Source: Acestrorhynchus altus
Lineage: Eukaryota > Chordata > Actinopteri > Characiformes > Acestrorhynchidae
Length of the DNA: 64,000 nucleotides
Reading direction: 5' to 3'
Assembly: GCA_034509495.1 (NCBI GenBank)
Contig: JAVGWO010000026.1
Span: 4,879,665-4,943,664, forward strand
Shown: positions 1-12,530 of the stretch, in pieces
Numbering within the stretch: position 1 is the first letter of the stretch
Layout: each line of letters begins with the position of its first letter
Position numbers and translations under genes: made by a program
Notes under the pieces: generated by a model
The model's database searches: none
What the model saw: only the letters and a program-made list of their open reading frames with translations
What the model was told of the DNA's origin: nothing

Positions 1-194
1 TGTCCATAGCAACAGTTGCCAAGAAAGGATGGATTATAGGGCAGGGCATTAAGAGGTTAATTGTAAAGAGTTTGTAAACACTAATTTCAATTCAATTTAC
101 TTTAATTTGAAAATCAAATTAAAATTAAAGTGGGGATTTCTCCCAATGGAAGAGTGTGATGGGTTCATTGCACCTTCAGTTCCTAATTATGCTG

Positions 195-239
195 TTAGTT
201 AGTTAGTTAGTTAGTTAGTTAAAGGTGTGTGTGTGTGTG
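195..239. repeat. (TTAG)n followed by (GT)n and a G run
   Basis: Six to seven tandem TTAG units (195-220) run into a short GT tract (225-239) and a poly-G stretch. Confidence 0.95.
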
Positions 240-310
240 GGGGGGATTTAAATGCAAGATTTTGAGTGATTTTCAGCATGCGTTCAGAGGCCTGTGCAAC
301 AGATGCTTTG

Positions 311-313
<3 letters not shown>

Positions 314-345
<32 letters not shown>
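314..345. repeat. (CT)n microsatellite
   Basis: About 15 uninterrupted CT dinucleotides. Confidence 0.98.
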
Positions 346-351
<6 letters not shown>

Positions 352-699
352 ATATGAAGCTGAAAGCTTTGGCTGCCACCTGAGAGATTGGCAAAAAAAA
401 AATCCTGTCAAAGAGATGATTTTTCATGCATGTGCCATTAAAGGCCTTATGGACATTTTTAAACGAATGAAAATGGTCTGGACCTGTGCCAAGTAGGCCA
501 CTGTAAGAATACAGTGTGGCAGGAAACTCAGTGTGTGTGTTTTCCACAGCTTCCATTCCTCCTTCTCTGTGGTCTAGGGTGTGTGTGTTGGGATGTATGT
601 GTGTTCGGTAAGAGCAGCCTGGTAGGGAAGCATTATCATCTGAGCCCATTATAGTAATTGAAGTGTTCAGCTCTGGCAAAGTGTAGAGTGGGTCTGTGC

Positions 700-830
700 C
701 AGGCCTGATGAGGGAGAGAGGGAGAGGGGGAGAGGGGGAGAGAGAGAAAAAGCAAGAAAGGTAGTAAGACACCGACAAACAGAGAGATAGAGACATAGAA
801 ACAAAAGAAGGGAGAGAGACAAAGAGCTTT
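700..830. repeat. Purine-rich GA tract
   Basis: Long GGGAGA/GAGAGA-rich stretch almost free of pyrimidines on the + strand. Open frames across it on the minus strand are low-complexity Ser/Leu artefacts. Confidence 0.85.
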
Positions 831-839
831 GATCTAGTT

Positions 840-1590
840 CTCTGAATTCATGGAGGGGAACACATTAACTAAAAGCTTTATGAGGGACAAAAAGAAAGAA
901 ATGCATTGAAGCAGCAGGATGAGACAGATGAGTGCAGCTGAGAGAGAATGTTAGATCAGAGGGCTTGTAGAAGAGACTCTAATCATACTAGATTCAGTGC
1001 TATTAATGTTATCCATTAATAGGATTTTAGCTGGCCCTTCTGTTTCTGCTGCCACGCCACATACGCATTATCTTTGCCTAAAACTGCACCCGGTCCTCTC
1101 ATGCAGAGACAGACATCAGCCACTTTATCTAATGGCATTGTTAGAGGTAGGACAGCATCAGCAAAGATAATGGAGAACACCAAGAAATTTCCTTTCACAT
1201 CAATAACAAAACAAGGGAAACTGGTGTATGATGAGGGTTTCTGCTCATAATGGAAGAGTTAAGTGGGTTTTTGCAGGGGTATCTTGTACATACTTCAGTA
1301 TTTAAAATATAAGCTTTATGGTATAATGCATAATACTATAGTATTGGCAAAGGCAAAAATAAATATCGTGAAAAAAGAAATGATCACCTCTAAGCTAATG
1401 TTAATTTATGAAAGTGTTCCTGGATTTCTGTGTTGTTCTGGTCTTACACCATTTAAAGACCAGATTCACATTGTCAAAACATGAAAAAAACATGTTATTT
1501 ATATTACTGATTGACTGAAACCTGGTAGGCCGCTTTTGGCATTCATAGACAGTGACATATCTAGGACATCCAGAAGGCCTAGAGTGATGC
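840..1590. other. Unique non-coding sequence
   Basis: No repeat family, exon or RNA gene recognised. AT-rich with short open frames only. Confidence 0.5.
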
Positions 1591-1607
1591 GTTTTCTCAT
1601 GAATACA

Positions 1608-1800
1608 TTCCCGTCCATCCGTCCATCCGTCCATCCATCCATCCATCCATCCGTCCAGCCATCTTATCTGCCTTTTCCTGGACAGGGTCAAAGTAGTTCT
1701 ATAGTAGCCTGCCTCAAAACTGGGCGCAATGCAGGAATATCCCCTAGAAAGGGCATCTGTCCCAAAAACCTTCCCACCCATGGAAAAAAAATCCAAACAT
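1608..1800 (+). mobile_element. LINE/L2-like 3' fragment with CCATCCAT tail
   Basis: Tetranucleotide CCGT/CCAT repeats (1608-1657) are followed by CCTTTTCCTGGACAGGGTC and a CTGGGCGCAATGCAGGAATA motif. This matches the repeated 3' region of a fish LINE/SINE family. An inverted relative lies at 31345-31500. Orientation is inferred from the position of the simple-repeat tail, which would mark the 3' end on the minus strand. Confidence 0.6.
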
Positions 1801-2279
1801 GATTGGTTAATTCCACAGTCAATTCCTGATTGTCATGAATTAATTTGCAATGCAAGACCTTCAGTTCAGCTCCTGAAGGCCAAACCAATTGGAAGCCTGG
1901 TTTAACTGTATTCACCTATACCATCCAGTCCATATCATAGGGAAACGTGCTGACTGGACAGTTTGCTGTATAATATTGCTACACTACCTTTGAAGAGCTT
2001 CAATACGAAAATGAAGATTGTGTTACATAAACTTACATGAACGCTACTGTGCAGAAATCATCAGCTATTTTCAGAGGTCCTAGAGGCCCTGAGCATCTCT
2101 CTTTTTAGTCTTCATCATGTTCATGTGAATCATTAATTCATTTGCCTTGTGGGTATAGTTGCAGCACATGCAGTTATCACTTGACCCTTCTTTTATGGCA
2201 AGTTGTCTGCCAGTGTTCCTTTTGGGTTTTTCACCTCCTGAATCACCTGTTGCACACTTCCTCTTGCTTGTTCATGCTC

Positions 2280-2410
2280 ATTGGAGGAGGATGAATATCT
2301 GTTGACACGCCCCATTGGTCAACAGAGATGCATGATTGATTTTCATTGGCTCAAAGCAACTTCTGTGACGTCTTCATGATTATTGATTGAGGTCACATGA
2401 CTCAGTTGAA
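2280..2410 (+). promoter_or_regulatory. Possible regulatory cluster: inverted CCAAT boxes, CRE-like site, E-box
   Basis: Within about 130 bases there are three ATTGG (inverted CCAAT) motifs (gctcattgga, ccccattggtc, ttcattggctc), a CRE-like gtgacgtc near 2365, and gtcacatgac near 2391. The arrangement resembles a vertebrate promoter or enhancer, but motifs this short also occur by chance. No transcript start or exon can be tied to it. Confidence 0.3.
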
Positions 2411-2552
2411 GATCTTGCAGTAAAGTCCACACACACGCTCTCATGGTCCAAATGTTCTTTCCCTTCAGACAGACAAAGACAGGCATGTTGTTGAAGACAG
2501 GAAATGGATTAACTCCATGTTTTTACTGCAGGAAGCTAGAGAGTAATGGGTC

Positions 2553-2553
<1 letters not shown>

Positions 2554-2601
<48 letters not shown>
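2554..2601. repeat. (GT)n microsatellite
   Basis: Roughly 23 GT units. Confidence 0.98.
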
Positions 2602-2602
<1 letters not shown>

Positions 2603-3565
2603 AGTTATGCTGCAATATCGTAAATCACCTCCAGTCAGGGGAAATATTGATCTTTGAGTTAAGCGTCAGCTGATACTCATTTTGGATGATGACACATTTC
2701 CACTCTTGTGCAAAAAAGGATGATTACTGATGGAGTTTTGTAATTTGCTTTTGTTTTTGATATGTATGTGTGGGCGTGTCGACGCTTATGGAAAAAAATG
2801 TGGTGTTTGATCACTTTTCTGACAGGAAATCACACCCCTTTTCTGTTTTGAAACCACAGCCCCAGTGTTTGGTCTGACCCTTCCCATGGAAAAGAGGGCC
2901 CACTGTCAGGGGGTTTTAGTTCAGTTCATTGGATCTGTATTAAAGATGTCTTTCCAGATGTTTCGGTCTACGCCTGTTTGAACGCAAATATGCGTTGGAT
3001 GGGTTGGTGCTTGTCCGAGTGGACGAAAGTGAGAAAACAATTGTCCTCGCCAACTGCTGCTCCATGATGTTGTGTTATGGACATGAATCACTCAGTCTGG
3101 ACAGCTTATTTTTGGTGGTTGAGCAATAAGTGAGCAGAACAGCTAATTAAGAGCTGTGTTCAGACGTGTTTTGCATCTCGCTTGAGTTAATCAATCAATA
3201 TGTTTACAGTCATTGTGAAACTGTGGGTGAAGAAATGAAGTCTAACAGCTTAGATTAGTCTTATAGGAGGGTCTGAATGACTTTTTGTGATTGTGATTTT
3301 CTCACAAATGTTGTGATGGCCTCGGCCTTGAACACTGAATGGAAGGTGCCGGACTGCCAGTTCACATATGATGTTCAATTTCCCCCTTTTGAACTTAAAA
3401 CAAATTTTAAACCACGCGGGATGTGGGCATAGAGTGGGATATAATTGTGTTACAAAAATAAAAATCGCAAATCATGATTTTGACTTAAAAACATACTAAA
3501 TATACGGCTCTGTTTCTCAGTAGCTTCTGCTTTGTGATAAATATTTTTAGATGTATGGATAATTG
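2602..3565. other. Unique non-coding sequence
   Basis: No exon or repeat family recognised. A less AT-rich stretch at about 2940-3070 contains several CpGs but no coding signature. Confidence 0.45.
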
Positions 3566-3950
3566 TTAAGGGACACTATATGGACAAAAATTGGGAGTCT
3601 CATTTATTCAACCAGAGAAGGCTTTCTTCTACATTTTGGAGAATTGCTATGAGGATTTGATTATGTTAAACCACAAGAGCATTAGTGTGGCTTATCATCC
3701 ACAACTCCACAGCCCACAATTGTGATTGGATGGAGTGTCATCATTCCAGAGAACAGTCTCTCTGCTCCACAGCTCAATGCCGGGGCCTTTATACCCCTGT
3801 AGCCTGTGCTTGTCATTATGTATGGGGTTTATTTGTAGTATTGCTCTACGGAGGCAAGATAAGCTGTGTGCATTTGTGTATCTATATCAGCTACAAGCTG
3901 GATGCATTCATTTGAAGAGATGTCCACACACATTTGGAGTTATAGTGTTT
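3566..3950 (+). mobile_element. MITE-like repeat, copy A
   Basis: Begins GGACACTATATGGACAAAAA and ends near TGTCCACACACATTTGGAG, which are partial inverted complements, as expected for a non-autonomous DNA transposon. The interior (TTTTGGAGAATTGCTATGAG, TCATTCCAGAGAACA, CTTTATACCCCTGTAGCC) recurs in the copies at 9080, 18725, 23690 and, inverted, 53580. Short open frames inside are not genes. Confidence 0.75.
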
Positions 3951-4685
3951 AAGAGGAGAGTAATGTTCATTTAAAAAGGCCTTGAAGCTTTTCTTTCTGA
4001 AAGTTGAGTATAGGAGTGACAGGGAGGGTCAGGATGTGTGAGTGGGTGTGTGTATGATGCTCACAAATTTGAGAGTAAATGTGGTCAGAAAGTAGTTAAG
4101 AGGGTGCCGTCAGTGAATGACTACTTTAAACTGCTGCTTTTGTAATGACTCACAACAAGCACCAGTGTAATGTGTTTGCACATTCATTTCTCATCACAAA
4201 TAAACGAAATGACTCACTATACATCTAATCAATATATCCGCTTCCTCATTACACGTCATTTAAACAAATGGCTTTAGAGGACGACAGTTGTTTTTAAGTA
4301 TCGTTTCTATAAGTCTTCAGTTCAGTGGTTATAATGAATTTGTTTGCATTTCACCTGCATAAACAAACATGTCCTCTCTCTGTTTCTCTTACATTAGTCT
4401 CTCAAGGCTGTACTGTAACACGTCACAGTTCAGTGTCTGGAGGTACCAGGCAACGTTGCTTGACGACGGTCAGCTGAGATTTGTGATTAGGTTCAAGAAT
4501 AGCCTCTCAAAACAGTGCTGGGTATGAGCATGAACATTTAATTACTCGTTTGGTTGCACATGAACAGTTCAATGAGAGCAAGGGTTTTGGATTTGCTGTA
4601 AATATGAAGATCTACTTGAAATTCACTTCCATTTTTATATGCCCATATTATCATCAATGGCATGAAAACATTGTACACTCTTAAA

Positions 4686-4770
4686 GATTAAGGTGCTTTA
4701 AATGGTTCTTTGAACAGAGCCATAGAAGAACCATTTAAGTTTCATAAAAGAACCATCTTTATATTAGAGA
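4686..4770. repeat. GGTTCTTT/AGAACC palindromic repeat
   Basis: TGGTTCTTTGAACAGAGCCA, then AGAAGAACCATTTAAG and AAAGAACCATC: short inverted GGTTCTT/AAGAACC units typical of a fish MITE family. Related sequence clusters at 46255-46830 and 53845-53920. Confidence 0.6.
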
Positions 4771-5194
4771 CGTATGAATATAAAGGTCTAAATACTTTGT
4801 TTAATGTCGAGATTCTTTATCAGTTGCGTGTATTTCCATGTGGGTGACTTTACAGGAGAAAGTAAAACTGTCCTACTGTACTTTTAATGAAAATTCTTTT
4901 TTTGTGCATTAAATTAGATAATTTTACATAATATTGACCAATTAATCTTGAAATTTATAGAGTAGATTTTTTAAAAGGACATAAAAATGAAATAAGGTTC
5001 TCACGTGACAAGATGATAGACTAATTCATTGTGAAAATGTGGAAAGATATTTTCACTTTTGGTTCATTCTGAAATAGTCAGTGTATTTTCAATTTCTAAC
5101 CCTCTGTTAGTCTGTATGGTGCCACTGAGTACATTTATTGAGTATTTAAGTTGTTCTTTGATGATAAAAGCTAAATGTGAGTGCATTTAAAAAA

Positions 5195-5410
5195 TTCAAT
5201 TAAAAAATCAAATGTCATTTAAAAACCTAATTTGTGATCACAATTTCATTCAAATAGGTAAACTGTGATATTTTATATTCGTTACATGTAAAGTGACATT
5301 TTAAGCCATTTTTTGTTTTTGACCAGTATAACCTGTAGCTCATGAAAATGATTACTAATCACAATATCAATTTTAAAAGAAAATAGCTTGAAATATATCA
5401 CTTCAGATGG
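5195..5410 (+). mobile_element. Tc1-like transposon terminal-region remnant
   Basis: The stretch TTTTATATTCGTTACATGTAAAGTGACATTTTAAGCC and the following GTAGCTCATGAAAATGATTA are homologous to 11570-11690. That region also begins with the fish Tc1-type terminus GTGCATCTCAA. No transposase coding part is visible here. Confidence 0.55.
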
Positions 5411-7420
5411 GATGAATGTGATATATGTCACAGGATTCAAATTTTTAAGATGTGACTTTCCTTAGAGAAGCTGCTCAGATGCTATGTTCAAAAGCTATTT
5501 ACAATTCTATCAATTGTTCTTAAACGGAACAGGGCTAAAGGTTCTACTTTTATCTACTGGTTTACAGCACCAGTTACTGCGCACAGAATCCATATATTGT
5601 TGTTAATTTAATTGTAACTAATTATTTCCACAACTTACTAGAGGTGTTGCTGTCCTCTCATTGTGTCCTCTCAGAGCAATGTGCATTTGGCAAGCTGATG
5701 AGATTGTAGCTGGATAGCTTTTAGCCTTGCCCCCACTTACTGCTTCCCCAGGTTTGGCTTTATGGAGTCTTAATGGTAAAAAAAATAAGCCACCTCTGTC
5801 TCCTCTGATGTGTGTTTAGCTCCAGGTTGGAAGTCTGTTGAGGGAGTTCAGTTTGTTTTTGAGGGATCAGACCATGAAGAGAAGGTAAAAGCTTTAGCTT
5901 TTAATCTTATGCAGATCCCTGTTTGTGAACATTGCAACAGGAAAAGCTGTGGTCATGAGGTCTGGCTCATATACCAACTTGATTTCCATAACTTAGCCTG
6001 AAGGTGATGTTCTGCTCTCCTGTATTATCATCACCATAATTCTCCTGAAGTTGCTTTTACTGTTTCACTAGCTTCGATTAGGCCTTTGAGTAGTTGACAT
6101 TTTGCAGGCATTAATATGGCTGGTTGGTCTGCTTTCCAGCCCTGTTTACTGTCAGTTTTATATACCAGTCTCTTCATTATTCAGCCATGCCATGATATAC
6201 TGAGTTGAACATTCTAGGGCACCTTTTAAATTAAGGGCCACACAGTTTTCTTTCCAGTCACACAAATAAACACAGTGGCAGTTGAAGGTGAACTGCTGGA
6301 CAAACATAACCAGACGCATGCTGTGGTGGGAGGCTGATGAGGGAGGTCATTTATCTACAGAAAATGTGCTGCGTCTGATGAGTTTCTGTCTGGTCAAGGA
6401 CACCAAAGGAGAGAGTTAATATACTTTTGTAGAGCTCTGTAAGGAATGTGTTTGTGTGAATAAAGCACACCAATACGATTTTGCCTTTCATTTTAATTAC
6501 TTTTGAGAGATCATCTTTTGATATATATTTTTATATTGTTGCTGACTCTGTGGATCTTCAAAATAGTAAAAACCACCCCGATTTTCAAAGGAAAAGATTT
6601 TATTCCAAGTCATTTTGGAGTACTTCTGTTGGTCCATTCATCATTTTGACACAGTGTAAAGAACAACTGCCAGATTCTGATTGTCAACATATTTTTAAAT
6701 GGCAAGAAGGCAGATTGACCATATGAGGATATGTATTTTTATGCAGATTCTGTACATATTGAATCAAGCAAATTCGATTAATGACTGATTTCTGTATCAA
6801 TTTTGGGATGTGCAAGTGTGTGTGTGCATGTGATAGGGGACAGAATCTTTGCTCCATTCCATCTTTCGTTGGTATTCCAGAGCAACACACTGATGCAAAG
6901 TGATCTGTCCTCAGGGACACTGTGAGAAAGAGGGAGAGGGAGAGAGAGAGAGGGAGTGAGGCACTAAACTAACGGCCTAGTCAATTATTCACTCAGATAA
7001 CCTTTTTAATGTGTTACAGGATGTCAGCACAAGCTTTGTTCAGAGCTGGTTTGTTTTTCTTTCTGTATGAGTTAAAAAATGTATTTGAATAGTATCTGTA
7101 ATACATTTTTATTAGGTTTCATAAGACTGAAAGAAGTCTGATTCGGGTAGCTTTAATGATACAGATCACAGTAACATCCAAACAGTGCACATTTCTGCAT
7201 TTATGTGTGTGTTCCTGTGCACACTGTGCTTGTTCATTTGTCACACAGCCAGGCCTGCCATTGTTTGATGGTGGGAATATAGTTTATCAGTATTAGTTAT
7301 CATGCTTTACAGGGCAAACATTTACATGGCACTAAATGTAGGAAAATGACAGCCATGTACAGAAATAGTGCGCACACACATACACATGTGTTTAGAAACA
7401 GTACGATAACAGTATAAAGA
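5411..7420. other. Unique non-coding sequence
   Basis: No exon signature. A small purine-rich GA patch lies at 6928-6958. Short open frames show no recognisable domain. Confidence 0.45.
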
Positions 7421-7422
7421 GG

Positions 7423-7570
7423 AGGTGGCTGGCTTCACATGTATCGGAGGAGGTATGTACTTGTCTTTACCCTGCTAGTGTTGGGAGCATCATATCTGAT
7501 ATGGGGACATTTCCTAATCGGGTTAGTTCGTTGACACTTCCAAACTGGGATGAAAAATTGGGATTTAAAA
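7423..7570 (+). mobile_element. tRNA-derived SINE, 3' body fragment
   Basis: TGTATCGGAGGAGGTATGTA followed by CTGCTAGTGTTGGGAGCATC matches the minus-strand SINE body at 56490-56650. The tRNA-like head is missing, so this copy is 5'-truncated. Confidence 0.7.
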
Positions 7571-8178
7571 ATGTGTTCCATTGTTTATCAGTGTAATAAT
7601 TTTATACTTTAAAGTTATGAAGGTAATAAATATACATTATGTATTAACAGTTTTGAGACAGAAGTTCTAACTTCTGTTTGTCTGATGACAAACAAAACAT
7701 TAATTATTGTACTATGCTTTCACAAGAACGAGACTTGGAATGACCTGAAAGACTGGTTTCCTTATTGAGCTATTGTAAAACCAAAGCTCACATTGAAACA
7801 AGGAAAAATAATCCATCAGATAACATTTATACTAGTCTCCACTCCGACCTTGTACACAGGCCCTCACCAATGACAGCCTTGCCCATGAATTGGTAGAAAG
7901 CAAGGTGACTAGCAGGTATATTTTCTTAACTGCTTTTCATGTACATTTTCAAGTGAACGAGACAACTGCCGGTAAACCCTAACTGCAAAACAACTTAAAC
8001 TAGTCTATATAAATTGTACTCCATTTGGTCGTTTAGACTGAACACTCTGGTGTTGATAACAGTAGAGATCCTAACTACAATAATTAACTACAATAATAGC
8101 TGTCAATTACAGTTTGCTATTGTGATTAGTTACCACTAACAATATAGGAGATTAACAGTACTCAGTAATGCACAGGCT

Positions 8179-8180
<2 letters not shown>

Positions 8181-8240
<60 letters not shown>

Positions 8241-8257
8241 ACACACACACACACACA
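8181..8257. repeat. (CA)n microsatellite
   Basis: About 38 CA units with one interruption. Confidence 0.98.
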
Positions 8258-8370
8258 GTGCCAGCTATGAGCTCAAAGTGTCATTAATCTTTCTGTGTAC
8301 TAGTCTGTATTAGGGGTAAAGTGGCTAACACTGCCCTTCTTTCCTTCCCTTTACCTTTCTGCCAGTTTGT

Positions 8371-8382
8371 TCTCTCTCTCTT

Positions 8383-8437
<55 letters not shown>

Positions 8438-8439
8438 AC

Positions 8440-8528
<89 letters not shown>
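8371..8528. repeat. Compound (CT)n-(TA)n microsatellite
   Basis: CT-rich run 8371-8470, interrupted once by GACAG, then 29 TA units to 8528. Open frames here on both strands (Ser-Leu, Arg-Glu and Tyr-Ile dipeptides) are repeat artefacts. Confidence 0.98.
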
Positions 8529-8529
<1 letters not shown>

Positions 8530-9079
8530 CGTATTAGCATGTATTACCCATAACAGGAGTGTCAGTTAGGTTCGACTGAGAGGTGTTTGTTCCTTTGCTT
8601 CTTAATCCTTGCATGTAAAGCCAGATCCTACTGCATTATTTTCCCAACAGAAGTGTGACCTCCTAGTGGTTAAGCATGTTTGGGTGTGAGGGGGGGTCAA
8701 TGGGCTTTGTCAAATGGCCACTGAGGCCTAGGTGCATGATAGGGGTGAAGTGATTAAGTTTTGGGGGGTTAGGATGGTTTGGACTGCAGAGCTTTTGGGG
8801 TTAAGTAGAGATTAGAGATTTGGGAACTGCTGTTGCTGAAGATGTTCAAATATTATAAAAACACAACTCGCCAGGATGCCCACAGATTTGGAGGGATTGG
8901 AGAAGCTTTGCTGTTAAAAATAAAATAAGTAAACCCACAAGTATCGTCAGATGTTTGTGCATGAAAACGTGAACTTGTGCGGCCACATTTTGTGCTTAAA
9001 AACAGACTAAGATTAACGATCAGGCCACAAAGCCTGTAAACCAGCATCATTCAAATGAAATGCATGTGCAGTATGATCT

Positions 9080-9480
9080 GTATACATTGTATTTCCAGAC
9101 GGTTGCTCATCAGTGAGTATACTTCTCAGTTTGCTGCAATAACAGTCTCTACTCTTCTTGGAAGGTGCTTTACTAGATGTTGGAACATTGCTCTGCTGGT
9201 TTGATTTACATTCAGCCACAATTAGGTGAGATCTGGTACTGATGTTTGATGATACTACTTACTGGATTGAGCTCCATCACTCCAGAGAACACAGTGCAGC
9301 TGCTCCACAGTCCATTTCTAGGGGGCTGTTTATTCATCTACCTGATTTTTTCCATTGTGTATGGTGGCCTTAGGCTAATGTGATGGCTGTGCTGGTCATT
9401 GCCTTTCTTTTAAGATGAAATAAGCTGTTTCAGCCATAATGGAGATTAAAGTAGCTGAATATGCTAATTAAAAAAACAAA
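9080..9480 (+). mobile_element. MITE-like repeat, copy B
   Basis: Diverged copy of the family at 3566: CAGTCTCTACTCTTCTTGGA, TTTACATTCAGCCACAATTA, TCCATCACTCCAGAGAACAC, CTGCTCCACAGTCCATT and GATGAAATAAGCTGT appear in the same order. Confidence 0.65.
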
Positions 9481-9499
9481 TATACACGACATGAAAGGA

Positions 9500-11510
9500 C
9501 ACGAATATACTGTATATGGGCCATAACAAATGCCTGTTAGCAGATACCTCAGTTTAGCATAACACAATAGTATTTGTGTCGTAGGTTGGTTATTAATATG
9601 TAAATATTACATTATATGGCAGTTCTTAAAATATTGATGACTAAATGCTGACATGTTCATGAAATATAGTAATATATATGAAGGATAAAGAGGAATTATT
9701 TGTATTTTGTGACTGTCATATGTATGTGTGGAAGCACACAGACATTTACAGTGGCCATCAGTAACCCGACCGCCCCTGGTGCATGGATCAGTCCACTGTA
9801 AGCAAAGTGTGGGGGTGAGCTCAGGGTGAGCTCAACTCTCTCTCTATCCTGTATAATTGAATCTAATCAGACATAAGCGCCTTACTACCCGCCACCTTCC
9901 CCAGTTAATGGAGCAGTCTGGAATGGCAGTGCAATGGCCATGGGGAAAGTCATTGTATGAGTGGCAGTGAGAGGAGGAGGGGTTCAGTGACATGTAGGGA
10001 TGGGACGGTGTGAAAATCGCCTTCCGTGTTATCAATGGTGGTATATTTGGAGTAGATTATATTTGAAAAAAAAACAACAAAAATGCTATTTTATCTTAGA
10101 AATAAATTTACCAAGTAAATTACTATACTAAATGAACAGTTTAATAATAGTGTCTTTTATATGCTGTTAAACTCAACATAATAAATCAAAAATTGATGCC
10201 AGGTCACTTGTTTGAAACATTAAAACTGATAATGACAATTATAGTAGTGTTATTAATATTAATCATAGTAATACTGAAATACTAAAAGCACATACACTAT
10301 AAATTTCCTTACAGATTTTCTATTGATTAAAACAAAATTGCACACCTATTTCTTTAAAAAGCACCAACCAGCCACATTTGTTTATTCGTATTATAAATTA
10401 AAGAACACAGAATGCCATACAGATATATACATGGTCTTCTGAAATCATAAGCTTTAAATTGTATGATTTAGAATAGAATAGAATAGAACTTTATTGATCC
10501 CTTGGGAGGGTTCCTTCAGGGAAATTAAGGAATATATTGGAATATATTGATTTATAACTGAGTTTAATACTGTGATACATTATATGTCCAAATCTTTGCA
10601 GACACCCCTTCTAATGAGTACAATCAGCTACTTTAGGTTACATAATGTTAATAAGCTAGCAAATGATCCTCTTAAATAGTCAGAACATGCAGGTCCAAAC
10701 TATAATTACACACTATAATTATAAACGGGCTCTTATTGCTAGTTTGCATTGTAGGTCATGTTACTGAAGATCCAGTTTTGATATGTATTAAGCGTGGGAA
10801 GTGAAGCTGTTCATGTGAATCTGCTGAGCTGTTGCGTTCACTGTACCCTGATCTGATTCAGTCTTTGATTGCTAAATGTGACATGCTGGTTTGGTTTTTA
10901 GGAGGCATGCATCAGATTGCTTATCTTTGCAAAGGTGTGTGTGTGTTTCCTTCTTTATGCTGATGCTGTAGTGTGTATTCTCTCATTCCTCTGTTCTTCC
11001 TCAGTTTTTTGAGCTCTCATTTACGAACGCTCATAGTTGGCTTGAATTGCTTTGGTTATGTAACACACATGCATGGTGACACACACACACAGAAACCCTC
11101 ACTCAGGCTTGCAGATGGATGTCGCTGCTAGTGCTTGGCGCTCTCACCAAGAGGGTTATTGTCTATAAAACTGAGCATAGGCAGAAGAGTCACTTGTGTA
11201 CTCAGCGAACACTCGTGCATTCATTATGCATGTGCAATGTAGAGTAGAACTGGTCCCTCAGGTTTGTGTTTGTCTAAAGTAGATGTAGAACGGAGGTTGC
11301 CAGTGCTTTAGGCAATGTTTTGTGCATGAAGGCAACTGGCAAAGTGAATGGACCTGTTTAACCTGCTAGATTACAAGTACAACTGCTGACAACTGTAAAC
11401 ACGTGTGTTTTTTCTGTATTAATATCTGCACATGCTTTCATTTTCATGAAGTCTGTCTCAATGTAATTCAGATCAGTGAGTGTAAAGGTGATCAACAAAG
11501 TGGGCCTGTA
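9500..11510. other. Mostly unique non-coding sequence
   Basis: Apart from the block at 10471 there is only a GGGATGGGACGGT patch near 9996, reminiscent of dispersed fish transposon ends. No exon recognised. Confidence 0.45.
10471..10530. repeat. Dispersed repeat, copy 1 (GAATAGAATAGAACTTTATT)
   Basis: A 60-base block ending CAGGGAAATTAAGG recurs almost identically at 54098-54152 inside a semaphorin intron. Such GAATAGAA...GGGAAATT blocks are common interspersed fish repeats, probably a retroposon end. Confidence 0.7.
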
Positions 11511-11511
11511 T

Positions 11512-11720
11512 ATACTAGTGCATCTCAAAAAAATCAATATTGGTAAGATAAATCCCAATCATTGAATTTCATTCAAAACTAAACAGTTATATTTTATATT
11601 CAGTAAAGTGACATTTCAAGCCTTTTTTTGTTGGTTGATTATTATTAATCATTAGTTTGTTGATTATTATGGCTTATAGCTAATGAAAACTAGGAATCCA
11701 GAAACTCGAATTATTATTAG
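11512..11720 (+). mobile_element. Tc1-like transposon terminus remnant
   Basis: ATACTAGTGCATCTCAAAAA opens a region with TATATTTTATATTCAGTAAA, CATTTCAAGCC and TTATAGCTAATGAAAACTAG, the layout of a known fish Tc1-type inverted terminus. Homologous to 5195-5410. Confidence 0.65.
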
Positions 11721-11769
11721 TTCAAATATTTTTAATTCAAATTTGAATAGATTACTACTCACAGTATCT

Positions 11770-12221
11770 TACTAGAGCTGGCTGCATGGCTGAACTGAGT
11801 GATTGTGGTAGGAGGGCCTTCGTCAGGGAGGTGACTAAGAACTAACAGAGCTCAAGCGTTGCTCTATGGAGAGAATTGAACCTTCCAGAAGGACAACCAT
11901 TTCTGCAGCACTAACCTGCTCCAGAGCACTCTGGACCTCAGACTTCTGCAAAGAAGAATGGAAGAAATTTCCCCAAATCATACTCAGATCTAACTGAGGA
12001 TGAAATTGCTGCCAAAGTATTGTGAACTATTGTAAACAGAGTTGTGAATTATGTATGCATTATATTTTTGTATTTTATTGATTTTTTATTTTTTTTTTTT
12101 ACTTAAATTTGCTAAAAGATTTCAAGCAACATTTTTCTCACTTTGTCATCGTGGGGGTATTGTGTATAGAATTTTGAGGGGGAAAAATTAAACACTGTGA
12201 ACACATTCCGGATGCACTGTA
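11770..12221 (+). pseudogene. Internally deleted Tc1-like transposon
   Basis: Recognisable transposase-gene pieces (GAGGTGACTAAGAACTAACA, CTATGGAGAGAATTGAACCT, CTGCTCCAGAGCACTCTGGA, AAAGAAGAATGGAAGAAATT) are joined with most of the coding region missing. The T-rich 3' end follows, with GTATTGTGTATAGAATTTTG and the terminus ending CATTCCGGATGCACTGTA. This is a different Tc1 subfamily from the element at 44 kb. It is non-functional. Confidence 0.8.
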
Positions 12222-12234
12222 CACTATACGGTAT

Positions 12235-12530
12235 GAAAAAATAAGATGTGAAAAAATTAGGACACCCTATGAAAGTCATTTACTGTATTTTAACATGCTA
12301 AAATCTGATCTTCATTTCTTCTTTAAACATACTAAGTCTTATGCCCCACCATAGTGTATAGATGAGAGGAGGGGGCCGAACAGAGTCAGGGAGTAGAATT
12401 AAAGGTTTCTGCCAGATTGAAACAGAAAGTAATTTAAAACTTTAAAACTCTATATAAATAATATCTCAGCCCACATTCTGCTCTGTTTATATCCTGAAAT
12501 CGATATAAATATTGATATCACCCAGCCATA
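12235..12530. repeat. Degenerate dispersed repeat, copy 1
   Basis: TTAGGACACCCTATGAAAGT, GTCTTATGCC, then a GAGGAGGGGGCCGAACAGAG / CAGATTGAAACAGAAAGTAA block is related to 48270-48410. It is followed by GATATTGATATCACCCAGCC, a GATATC-rich end seen in fish DNA transposons. Confidence 0.45.

Noticed and set aside
8321..8569. Ser-Leu / Tyr-Ile open frame and its minus-strand Arg-Glu counterpart
   Set aside because: Translated (CT)n and (TA)n repeats.
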